Assembly: GCA_022360535.1 (NCBI GenBank)
Contig: JAKSCP010000065.1
Location: 1 to 12,509, forward strand
Reading direction: 5' to 3'
Length of the DNA stretch: 12,509 nucleotides
From: Pseudomonadales bacterium
GTDB taxonomy: Bacteria; Pseudomonadota; Gammaproteobacteria; Pseudomonadales; Pseudohongiellaceae
The translations under genes were made by a program, and so were the position numbers. Within the stretch, counting starts at the first letter, position 1. Each line of letters starts with the position of its first letter. Shown piece after piece: positions 1-7,015 of the stretch. Under the pieces are notes generated by a model. It worked only from the letters and a program-made list of their open reading frames with translations, did no database searches and was not told the origin of the DNA.

Positions 1-2
1 CC

Positions 3-2147
3 CTGATACAACCCTGCCTGGGCGCACGCTTGTATGAAGATGATCATGGCAGCATCCTGTTTGGCGCACCTCCTGAAGTCCTCAAGGGGCTGCTATTACA
101 TGGAGTCAGCCGCTTTGACACCGTGGTCTTGCCTGATGTCCGGGAAAAAGGCGGCTCCCTTACCAATGCGCTGGAATTCCCTCTCTATTTCTTCCTATTT
201 GTTGCCAAAGGCCTGGAAGAAGGCCGAAAACTGAATCTGGTTGGCCATCGCGACGCCATCAGTCAGACCCTCAGGCTACTGCGCATTACCCTGTTGGGCC
301 CAACTCGCGAAGAACTGCAGAATTGGCGCACCGAAAAGCCCTTAATCGATGAGTGGACAGCAGCCAGCGAAGAACTCGCGCTAAAAGACAAGTACGGGGA
401 AATCATCCCGGTCCAGGATTTCTTTAATCTGCATCCCTTTGAAGATGGCGCAGCACAAATAGGCCAACAGCAGATTACCCGCCTCGATACAGACCATTTT
501 GAAATCAAAGTAAACGGAGCCATCACCCAGATCGATTTACGCGAAGACTCCCAACTTGCACCTCCCTACCAGGTCCAGCCGGATTATGTGCCCGGGGGCC
601 TGACCAAGATGGGTATCGAAGTGCTCGGCGGCGCTTCAGGATTTACCCCGTCAGAACCATGCACCGGACTGGCGCTTTGCTACAACGGCGAATACATACT
701 CATCGACTGCATTCCGTTTCTCGATGAACACCTGTTTGCTCGCGGCATCTCCAAAAATCAGATTGCCGCCGTATTCCTGACCCATTTACATGATGATCAT
801 TCGTCCTTGTTTCCGTTGATGCTGATGCCGCAACGGGTAGATCTGATCACAACCCGAGAAATCTTCGAAATGGCGATGGATAAACTGGCCTGTGGAATCG
901 GATGGCGGCCTGAGATCGTCAGAGAGCATTTTCGGTTAGTTGAAGTACGCCCAGGTCAACGCTTCAACTATTTTGGACTGACTATAGAACCCCATGTCAC
1001 TGTACACAGTATTCCGACCATCGGCGCAAAGCTCTCTACCGTACAACGTGGCATTGCACGGGCTGTCTGCGTTGTCGGCGACAATCACACCATGACGGCT
1101 GTCAGCGAGATGACCGAGCGAGGTCTAGTACGGCAGAGTACAACCGACAATTTAGAAAGACTGTACACACAACGCTTCTCGTTGCTGGTTGCTGACGGCG
1201 GAGCTGGCGCGATCCATGGCGACCCCGCCGATGCACTTACCTCGGCATCTGACCGAGTCGTTTTCGTTCACGTTGAACAATTAACCAACGAATTCAACAC
1301 CACATTCTCGCTGGCAAACTCCGGCAAACGCTACACCATCCTGGAAGGCGACCCCGCAATTTACACATCACAGATTAACCATTATCTGACTGTGTGGTTA
1401 GGCCGCCCCTTTCCTAATCGCTGGATGCGAAGTCTGTTAGCGGAAGAAGAAATTCGCCGTTACAACTCAGGCGACGTGATCCTGGTTCAAGACGCCTCCA
1501 CTCGCGGTTATGTATATCTCATTCTTACTGGCTATTGCGACGTAGTCCGACACGACGGCAAGGAGTTACATCACGAAGCCAGTCTGCAGGCAGGTGATAT
1601 TTTAGGTGAAATGGCAGTTATTACCGGCACAGGCACTCGCAATGCCAGCGTGGTGGCAACAACGCCAGTGACCCTGTGCGTGTTTTCCGAAGAGACCTTT
1701 AAATCATTCATTGTTGCTGAGGGGTTCCAGGAAAAGCTGCTTACCCAGTGGGCCATGCGTCCGGCCATCGCCAAGCAGGAACAGTTTCAAGATCTCAGCT
1801 CAATCGTCCTGGAAAAACTTAGCCGCGTAGGCGAAGTGAAAAGTCTGGGGCCTGGGGACAGCCTGGAACTCACCGATGATTTCTGGTGCCTGCTGGCGGA
1901 AGGTGAAGCCACCCTCAATGGCGATTCCATGTTCTATGACGAAGACTACGGTGCACGCCCCTTTGCACCCAACAACACCGGCCCTATAACGACAAAGGAA
2001 GGCTGCAGACTATTGCTGTTCAATAGTAAGCGTTTGGAAAAACTCCGCCTGGAAACGCCGCAACTGAACTACCGCTTGCGTAAGATGCGCGAAGACAGCC
2101 CAAACCAATTGGTAGACTGGCGCCTGGGCGTAGTCGACATTCAGTAA
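3..2147 (+). CDS. MBL-fold / cyclic-nucleotide-binding domain protein (5' end missing)
   Basis: The reading frame is open to the left edge, so the N-terminus lies outside the window; the TTG at 30 is internal (in-frame codons before it read ...CLGAR). Residues below count from that TTG. A complete MBL domain spans about 195-445: HxHxDH as H252, H254, D256, H257, plus likely ligands H326 (VTVH), D351 (VVGD) and H414 (FVHVE). A CNB domain covers about 470-565, with a phosphate-binding cassette containing GE (E527) and RNAS (R537). Residues 1-100 resemble the start of an MBL domain without metal ligands, and 590-690 resemble a CNB domain without a cassette. The substrate is unknown; a hydrolase controlled by a cyclic nucleotide is an inference. 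No signal peptide or membrane segment is visible in the part present. The next gene starts 54 bases later on the same strand and may be co-transcribed. Confidence 0.9.
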   Translation: MIQPCLGARLYEDDHGSILFGAPPEVLKGLLLHGVSRFDTVVLPDVREKGGSLTNALEFPLYFFLFVAKGLEEGRKLNLVGHRDAISQTLRLLRITLLGPTREELQNWRTEKPLIDEWTAASEELALKDKYGEIIPVQDFFNLHPFEDGAAQIGQQQITRLDTDHFEIKVNGAITQIDLREDSQLAPPYQVQPDYVPGGLTKMGIEVLGGASGFTPSEPCTGLALCYNGEYILIDCIPFLDEHLFARGISKNQIAAVFLTHLHDDHSSLFPLMLMPQRVDLITTREIFEMAMDKLACGIGWRPEIVREHFRLVEVRPGQRFNYFGLTIEPHVTVHSIPTIGAKLSTVQRGIARAVCVVGDNHTMTAVSEMTERGLVRQSTTDNLERLYTQRFSLLVADGGAGAIHGDPADALTSASDRVVFVHVEQLTNEFNTTFSLANSGKRYTILEGDPAIYTSQINHYLTVWLGRPFPNRWMRSLLAEEEIRRYNSGDVILVQDASTRGYVYLILTGYCDVVRHDGKELHHEASLQAGDILGEMAVITGTGTRNASVVATTPVTLCVFSEETFKSFIVAEGFQEKLLTQWAMRPAIAKQEQFQDLSSIVLEKLSRVGEVKSLGPGDSLELTDDFWCLLAEGEATLNGDSMFYDEDYGARPFAPNNTGPITTKEGCRLLLFNSKRLEKLRLETPQLNYRLRKMREDSPNQLVDWRLGVVDIQ

Positions 2148-2201
2148 TCGTTAGCCTGGCCTGCATTGGCCGCACTTCCTGCGCAACCTGGTCACAAGCT
2201 G

Positions 2202-3014
2202 ATGAGCGCACACATTCCAGACTTTCAAATTCTCGCGCTCAACGATGCTGAGCAATCGGAAAATCGAATACACAGCGACGATATTGCTCAGCGTTATGGT
2301 TTTCATGGCGCGCTGGTGAGCGGCGTCAATGTGTTTGGGTATCTCACTCAGCCCCTGGTCAGAAGCTATGGGGAATCCTGGCTGCAACAGGGCATCCTGG
2401 ATGTGATTTTTCTCAAGCCTGCCTATCACGACGAACTGATTACTGTTACCACGGACAACCTTGGACAGGAATCCAGTCAGCGTAGCCATCTTACTCACGC
2501 GACCAACGAAGAAGGCACCCTATTGGCCCGACTGGAATCCTGGTTACCCAATCACCTGCCTCCGATTCAGCAGCAAGCCAACATGGAAAGCGGGCTGGCC
2601 GCTATCGACAGGCAAGAAATCAGTTGGGAAGCGATTCATCTCAATGAACCTGCCCCCTATTACCTGTGGCAACCTAGTGAAGTCGACAATGGAGAGCGCG
2701 TAACTGCGCAACGGGACCAATCAGCCATCTATGCAGGAAACGAGGCCTACATTCATCCTTACTATTTGTTGGATGCCTGCAATAAAGCACTTATGCGGAT
2801 GTTCTATTTGCCCGCCTGGATTCACACCGGGAGTAAACTGATCCTTCGCAAAGGACTACGGGTCGGCCAGGACATCGAGGTGCGCACCCTACCCATTGAA
2901 AAATGGGAACGCAAAGGTCATCAATTCATCAAGCTCTACATTGCCATGTGGGAAGCTGGTGATGTCGCCCTTGAGGTAGAACACACTGCGATTTTTAAGT
3001 TAGCTGAGGCTTAA
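2202..3014 (+). CDS. double-hotdog MaoC-like protein
   Basis: A 270-residue protein from the ATG at 2202; an in-frame TTG at 2166 would add 12 residues, and neither start has a clear Shine-Dalgarno. The N-terminal half (about 15-110) reads as a MaoC hotdog: NRIHSDD at 21-27, then GFHGALVSG at 33-41, matching the family pattern NPIHxD ... GFxGxVxxG. The C-terminal half (about 180-268) reads as a second hotdog unit with strand patterns near LILRKGLRVGQDIEVRTL. MaoC proteins hydrate or dehydrate acyl-CoA-type thioesters in the cytosol using an Asp-His pair. Here the His is H24, but the expected Asp position is S19, so activity may be altered or lost; D15 could compensate. The gene converges on a second MaoC gene and shares its stop region. 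The family call is good; substrate and activity are unknown. Confidence 0.8.
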   Translation: MSAHIPDFQILALNDAEQSENRIHSDDIAQRYGFHGALVSGVNVFGYLTQPLVRSYGESWLQQGILDVIFLKPAYHDELITVTTDNLGQESSQRSHLTHATNEEGTLLARLESWLPNHLPPIQQQANMESGLAAIDRQEISWEAIHLNEPAPYYLWQPSEVDNGERVTAQRDQSAIYAGNEAYIHPYYLLDACNKALMRMFYLPAWIHTGSKLILRKGLRVGQDIEVRTLPIEKWERKGHQFIKLYIAMWEAGDVALEVEHTAIFKLAEA

Positions 3015-3502
3015 GCTGCAGGCGCTCTCTTCACCAGCATCTTTTGTTCACCCTCCAAGACCAGATCCCCATGTTGATTGTGCACTGTGCTGCGCAGAAT
3101 AATGACCCCGGTGGTGTTACCCGGTTGCATATCGACTATTTCTAAAGCCGGATAAACAGTATCTCCACAGTAAACAGGCTTGAGGAACTTACTGCTTTGT
3201 TCCAGCAAGGCAATCAGGCTGTCTTCGAGAATATGCGGCAACATACCTGCTCCAGGAGAAGTCTGTATCGCCACCTGAAAGCCGTGCGCCAGCAAATGGG
3301 GATGACCTCGGCGTCGGCAATACTCGATGTCGTAGTGAATAGGATGATTGTCGAGACTGGCCATTTGGTAAGCGGCAAAACTGCCATCACCAAGCGTACG
3401 TGACGGAATAACAAAGCGTTGCCCTACTTTTAAATCATCGAAGTAAGTGGACTCATGGAGGACATGTTTTTCAGGATCGAAGGGGTGTTCAACATCTGCC
3501 AT
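3011..3502 (-). CDS. MaoC-family dehydratase (single hotdog)
   Basis: A 163-residue protein of typical single-domain MaoC size. The hydratase motif is present as SLDNHPIHYD at residues 49-58, giving the catalytic pair D51 and H56, followed by LLAHGFQVA. The residue before PIH is His where the family usually has Asn. A strand typical of the fold follows: FLKPVYCGDTVYPALEIV. Family members catalyse reversible hydration of enoyl-CoA or related thioesters in the cytosol; the true substrate cannot be told. The start is supported by AGGAAG on the minus strand, five bases before the ATG. Its last four bases overlap the end of the convergent double-hotdog gene. It is divergent from the M24 gene across a 100-base gap. 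There is no membrane segment. Confidence 0.88.
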   Translation of the reverse strand: MADVEHPFDPEKHVLHESTYFDDLKVGQRFVIPSRTLGDGSFAAYQMASLDNHPIHYDIEYCRRRGHPHLLAHGFQVAIQTSPGAGMLPHILEDSLIALLEQSSKFLKPVYCGDTVYPALEIVDMQPGNTTGVIILRSTVHNQHGDLVLEGEQKMLVKRAPAA

Positions 3503-3602
3503 TGGAACTTCCTGGGGTGCTTTGTCACAAGCCGTTGTTCTTTCTGATTATGATCTTAAGTGTTACCCTCAAGGCAAACGTTTTTCAAGATAAATCCTCG
3601 AT
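3503..3602. promoter_or_regulatory. divergent intergenic region between MaoC and M24 genes
   Basis: This 100-base gap separates two head-to-head genes, so promoters for both are expected here. On + there is TATGAT at 3549-3554, a fair -10 match, but no well-spaced -35 accompanies it. On - a TTGCCT is followed after 19 bases by CATAAT; the spacing is longer than usual. I see no clear operator palindrome. The region is flagged by position more than by motif strength. Confidence 0.35.
3508..3513 (-). promoter_or_regulatory. ribosome binding site of the minus-strand MaoC gene
   Basis: AGGAAG on the minus strand, five bases upstream of the ATG. It fixes the start of the 163-residue MaoC dehydratase. 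Confidence 0.7.
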
Positions 3603-4982
3603 ATGAACTGGATTGACACCACTGCTTCCACAAAAGTGCGCATCATTGCGTTGCTGTTCTTAGCTTCTCTGGTTGCGATCGTCACACAGACTTACCGCGC
3701 GGACGAAACCGACGAGTTAGCCGCTCGTATTCTTTCCATGCGAGAGCAAGCCCGTGTCGAAGACGAGTTATTGAAAGATCGCCTCGATAAAGTTGTACCG
3801 GAAGTGATGCGCCGCGCTGGGGTGGATGCCTGGGTTTTGATCGCCAGGGAATACAACGAAGATCCTGTTTTAAAAACCATGTTGCCGGCAACCTGGCTTA
3901 ATGCCCGTCGTCGTACCGTGCTTATTTTTATCGATCACGGTCCTGAGCGTGGAGTTGAACGCATGGCCGTTGCACGCTACCCCGTCGCTGATTTGTTTCC
4001 TGGCGCATGGAATCCTGAACAACAACCGGATCAGTATGCCCGCATTGCACAAATCCTTTCTGAGTTTAACCCTCGCACTATTGCACTTAATTTTTCTGAC
4101 ACTTACGGCTTGGCAGATGGTCTCACCTTCTCAGAACAAAGAGATTTTATGGCGGCACTCCCTGTCTCATTGCAGCAACGTATTGTCTCGGCAGAACAGG
4201 TCGCTGTAGGCTGGCTCGAAACTCGCACTGAATTGGAGATTGAGCACTACCGCGACGTGATGAGCATTGCCCATGGCATTATTCGCGAAGGTTTTTCTTC
4301 CGAAGTCGTTGAAGCTGGTGTTACCACAACTGAAGACCTGGAGTGGTGGTTTCGACAACGAATTAACGACCTGGGACTGAGCGCCTGGTTTCATACCAGC
4401 ATCGAAACAGAGCGCTCCGACCGATCCATTGCCGACATCGAGAGCCAAAACCTGGATCCCAATGTCTTATACAAAGGTGACCACGTGCATATCGATATGG
4501 GCATCAGCTATTTGAATCTGCAAACTGACACACAACAAAACGCCTACATTCTCCGCGATGACGAGGACGATGTGCCAGAAGATCTAAAGTACGCTTTGCA
4601 AAAAGGTAACGAGCTGCAGGATATACTCACCAGCAATTTTGCAGTAGGTAGAACCGGCAACGAAATCTTGAGACTAAGCCGTGAGCAGGCAATGGAACGC
4701 GGCATTGGACCCATCATCTATACCCATCCGATTGGTCTGCATGGCCACGCCGCAGGGACTACCATCGGTATGTGGGACAAACAGGAAGGAGTACCCGGCA
4801 CTGGCGACTATCCTATGCACGCCAACACAGCCTACTCTATCGAGCTGACCGCCCTGGTTGAAATTCCCAATTGGAGCTCAGAGCCGATGGCCATGAAGCT
4901 GGAAGAAGATGGGTTTTATGATGGCTACGATTTCGAGTATATTGCCCCCAGACAAGAGCAATATCATGTGATCCGGCCCTAG
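3603..4982 (+). CDS. membrane-anchored M24-family (Xaa-Pro peptidase-like) protein
   Basis: A 459-residue protein. Residues 12-28 form one hydrophobic segment after a short N-terminus with two basic residues, which suggests a signal anchor or signal peptide, with the enzyme facing the periplasm. A creatinase/prolidase-type N-terminal domain covers about 40-200. The pita-bread M24 domain covers about 210-455. The expected five metal ligands can be placed: D298 (HIDMG), D309 (TDT), H375 (THPIGLHGH), E413 (SIEL) and E435 (EED), plus the second catalytic-type H382. All are present, so an active dinuclear metallopeptidase is likely. M24 members near this length cleave Xaa-Pro bonds or dipeptides; the actual substrate is not shown. 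No clear Shine-Dalgarno precedes the ATG. The gene stands alone between a divergent gene upstream and a 176-base gap downstream. Confidence 0.85.
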   Translation: MNWIDTTASTKVRIIALLFLASLVAIVTQTYRADETDELAARILSMREQARVEDELLKDRLDKVVPEVMRRAGVDAWVLIAREYNEDPVLKTMLPATWLNARRRTVLIFIDHGPERGVERMAVARYPVADLFPGAWNPEQQPDQYARIAQILSEFNPRTIALNFSDTYGLADGLTFSEQRDFMAALPVSLQQRIVSAEQVAVGWLETRTELEIEHYRDVMSIAHGIIREGFSSEVVEAGVTTTEDLEWWFRQRINDLGLSAWFHTSIETERSDRSIADIESQNLDPNVLYKGDHVHIDMGISYLNLQTDTQQNAYILRDDEDDVPEDLKYALQKGNELQDILTSNFAVGRTGNEILRLSREQAMERGIGPIIYTHPIGLHGHAAGTTIGMWDKQEGVPGTGDYPMHANTAYSIELTALVEIPNWSSEPMAMKLEEDGFYDGYDFEYIAPRQEQYHVIRP

Positions 4983-5124
4983 ATAAAGCGTGATAATCTT
5001 CAAAAATACTGACACCAGTCACAGAATTCACGGCGACCCTGACCAATAATCAGAATTGTCAAACAGGACGGCAAAACTGCCCGATCGCCCACAAAGATAA
5101 AGACAATAAAATAAATAGATGAAA

Positions 5125-5140
5125 GAGCGATGCGTCGCTC
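5125..5140 (+). promoter_or_regulatory. small hairpin in the DUF1232 gene leader
   Basis: GAGCGA-TGCG-TCGCTC forms a perfect 6-bp stem with a 4-base loop. It ends just before the AAAAAGGA ribosome binding site (5144-5151) and the ATG at 5159. There is no T run after it, so it is not a standard terminator. It could stabilise the leader or affect translation; this is inferred from position only. The rest of the 176-base gap is A-rich with no well-spaced promoter pair; a TAAAAT at 5107-5112 is a possible -10. Confidence 0.4.
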
Positions 5141-5158
5141 AGCAAAAAGGACACTAAC

Positions 5159-5722
5159 ATGCCTCTCGACATAACTTTCACACTGAGTGACCGAGACCTG
5201 GAACGATTTAAGACTATCGTCGGTAAGGCAAAGACAACAGCGTCAGAGAATCAAAGTCAGGCAGAAATTGAAAAAGCTGCCTACAAGATAGTCGACGTCG
5301 CCATGAATTCTGACTTACCAGACTTTATTGCCGACCGTTTACTGCAACTTAAGGTTTTGCTGGAAATGATGCGCGACGACGAATGGGGCATGAACGATGA
5401 AGACAAATCTCGAATCATCAGCGCCATGTCCTATTTTGCCGACCCTATCGATTTGATTCCAGACCACATTCCAGGAATCGGTTTCCTCGATGATGCCATG
5501 TTTGTGGAAATTGTAATTCGGGAACTTGGTGCTGAAATTGAAGCCTATAATGAGTTCGTTGATTTTCGCATGGCAGAAGAAAAACGTTTGACGGACGAAG
5601 GTAAAGACCCCAACGATGATCGCGGTAGTTGGCTAACACCAAAGCGTGATGAGTTACACGCTCGTATTCAGGATGCCCGTGGCAGCGGTGACGGCGACGA
5701 CTTCCTGTTTCATATACTCTAA
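5159..5722 (+). CDS. DUF1232 (YkvA-like) domain protein
   Basis: A 187-residue, strongly acidic protein. Its core at about 88-124 carries the DUF1232 signature, seen as YFADPIDLIPDHIPGIGFLD followed by DA and a helix. The N-terminal 85 residues look helical and hydrophilic; the tail (140-187) is charged and probably flexible. The molecular function of this family is not established. Members are often small and attached to membranes, but no strong transmembrane stretch is visible here beyond the moderately hydrophobic signature. The start has a good ribosome binding site (AAGGA, seven bases before the ATG). The acetyltransferase gene begins 47 bases after its stop on the same strand, so the two are likely transcribed together. 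Confidence 0.85.
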   Translation: MPLDITFTLSDRDLERFKTIVGKAKTTASENQSQAEIEKAAYKIVDVAMNSDLPDFIADRLLQLKVLLEMMRDDEWGMNDEDKSRIISAMSYFADPIDLIPDHIPGIGFLDDAMFVEIVIRELGAEIEAYNEFVDFRMAEEKRLTDEGKDPNDDRGSWLTPKRDELHARIQDARGSGDGDDFLFHIL

Positions 5723-5769
5723 ATTCTAACTCTCCAAAAACCATAACGCATTCTTGGTGGTAATCAAGC

Positions 5770-7005
5770 ATGAGCATTCGCCTATACGATCCAAAAAAAG
5801 ACTTCGACGCTGTCCGCAGATTGTGGGAGGAAATAGCGTGGATTGACCGCGACGATAAAGACGACGCGGCAAGTCTCAAAGTCTTTCTGGACAGTTCTCA
5901 CAATCTGGTGGCGGAACTCAATGGCGAGGCGGAGTGTCTGGTGGCCAATTGTCCTGGCACCATTAGACACCTGAACACCGATGTCAGTATGACAGTCATC
6001 TCCGCCGTTACCACTAGCCTGATTGCCAGAAAACAGGGCTTCGCCAGCCGAGTCACCGCCAAATCCATCGCCGATGGCGCCGCTGCTGGCATGGCCACGG
6101 CAGCACTTGGTATGTTTGAACAGGGTTACTACACGCGCCTGGGTTTTGGCAATGGCTCTTATGAGCATGTGGTTCGATTTAATCCTGCCAATCTCAATGT
6201 CACCGCCGAATGCGGTGTACCCGTGCGCTTAACGGAAGATGATGCTGCCGACATGCACGCTGCATTAATGAATCGCTGGCGTGGTCACGGCAGCGTCCAG
6301 GTGCTACCGGTCGGACATTGGCAGGCAGAGCTCGGGTGGACTGATGATCCGGTGGGTTTGGGTTTTCGCAACGATGAAGGAGAACTGACACACTTCTTCT
6401 GGGGCAGCAATAAAGGTGAAAACGGGCCGCTGCGGGTTGCCGGAATGGCTTATCGTAATCGCGAACAGTTGCTGGAATTGATGTCTCTCATCAAGAGCTT
6501 GGGCAATCAACTCCTATTGGTTCGACTTACCGAAACTCAACATTTACAAATGCAGGATCTTATTGATCTACCTTTTCGTTCTCAAAACAAATCCGAAGGA
6601 GGTAAGTACGCCGAATCAATTCGCAGCGAAGCCTGGTGGCAATTGCGCATCAACAATTTAGCAACTTGTATCGCAGCTACTCACTTGCCCGCTCGCCCCG
6701 CACTATCATTCAACGCCACGGTGGAAGATCCTATCATTCGTTATCTGGATAAGGATGAGCCATGGCAAGGCATAGGAGGTGAATATACAATTCACCTCGG
6801 AGAAGAAAGCGAATTGAAAGCCGGTCACACGGCCGGACTGCCTCTATTGTCAGCCTCTGCCAGCGGCATAAGCCGTCTGTGGCTGGGAGCTGCCTCTGCA
6901 AATCGTTTGGCAACCAGTGGTGAAATCACTGCCGAACAATCCTTGCTGGAGCAGTTGGAACAAACTCTGGCCTTACCCACACCGCGTACTGGCTGGGAGT
7001 TCTGA
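5770..7005 (+). CDS. Eis-type GNAT N-acetyltransferase with SCP2-like C-terminal domain
   Basis: A 411-residue protein matching the size and layout of the Eis family (two GNAT folds plus a sterol-carrier-like domain). The first GNAT fold (about 1-150) has the acetyl-CoA motif RKQGFA at 87-92 and the family segment YYTRLGFG at 120-127. The second fold covers about 150-285, and the SCP2-like region about 290-411 includes GISRLWLGAASANRLATSG. In mycobacterial Eis a Tyr acts as general acid and the C-terminal Phe carboxylate as general base; Y121 and terminal F411 sit in the matching places. The family acetylates amines, including aminoglycosides and protein lysines; the substrate here is unknown. 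GGTGG about nine bases upstream serves as the ribosome binding site. The gene converges on the amidohydrolase gene with a 10-base gap. Confidence 0.82.
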   Translation: MSIRLYDPKKDFDAVRRLWEEIAWIDRDDKDDAASLKVFLDSSHNLVAELNGEAECLVANCPGTIRHLNTDVSMTVISAVTTSLIARKQGFASRVTAKSIADGAAAGMATAALGMFEQGYYTRLGFGNGSYEHVVRFNPANLNVTAECGVPVRLTEDDAADMHAALMNRWRGHGSVQVLPVGHWQAELGWTDDPVGLGFRNDEGELTHFFWGSNKGENGPLRVAGMAYRNREQLLELMSLIKSLGNQLLLVRLTETQHLQMQDLIDLPFRSQNKSEGGKYAESIRSEAWWQLRINNLATCIAATHLPARPALSFNATVEDPIIRYLDKDEPWQGIGGEYTIHLGEESELKAGHTAGLPLLSASASGISRLWLGAASANRLATSGEITAEQSLLEQLEQTLALPTPRTGWEF

Positions 7006-7015
7006 TTCGCCAGGT

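Noticed and set aside
30..32. TTG as the true start of the MBL/CNB protein
   Set aside because: The frame stays open to the window edge and the residues before it (CLGAR) fit the first strand of an MBL-like unit, so the gene is truncated at its 5' end.
2166..2168. TTG start for the double-hotdog protein
   Set aside because: It would add 12 residues with no family similarity and has no ribosome binding site; the ATG at 2202 begins nearer the conserved domain.
5445..5879. 144-codon open frame on the minus strand
   Set aside because: It is antisense to the DUF1232 gene and the start of the acetyltransferase, with a composition typical of a shadow frame.
7006..7015. Terminator between the convergent acetyltransferase and amidohydrolase genes
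   Set aside because: The gap is only 10 bases and shows no hairpin.
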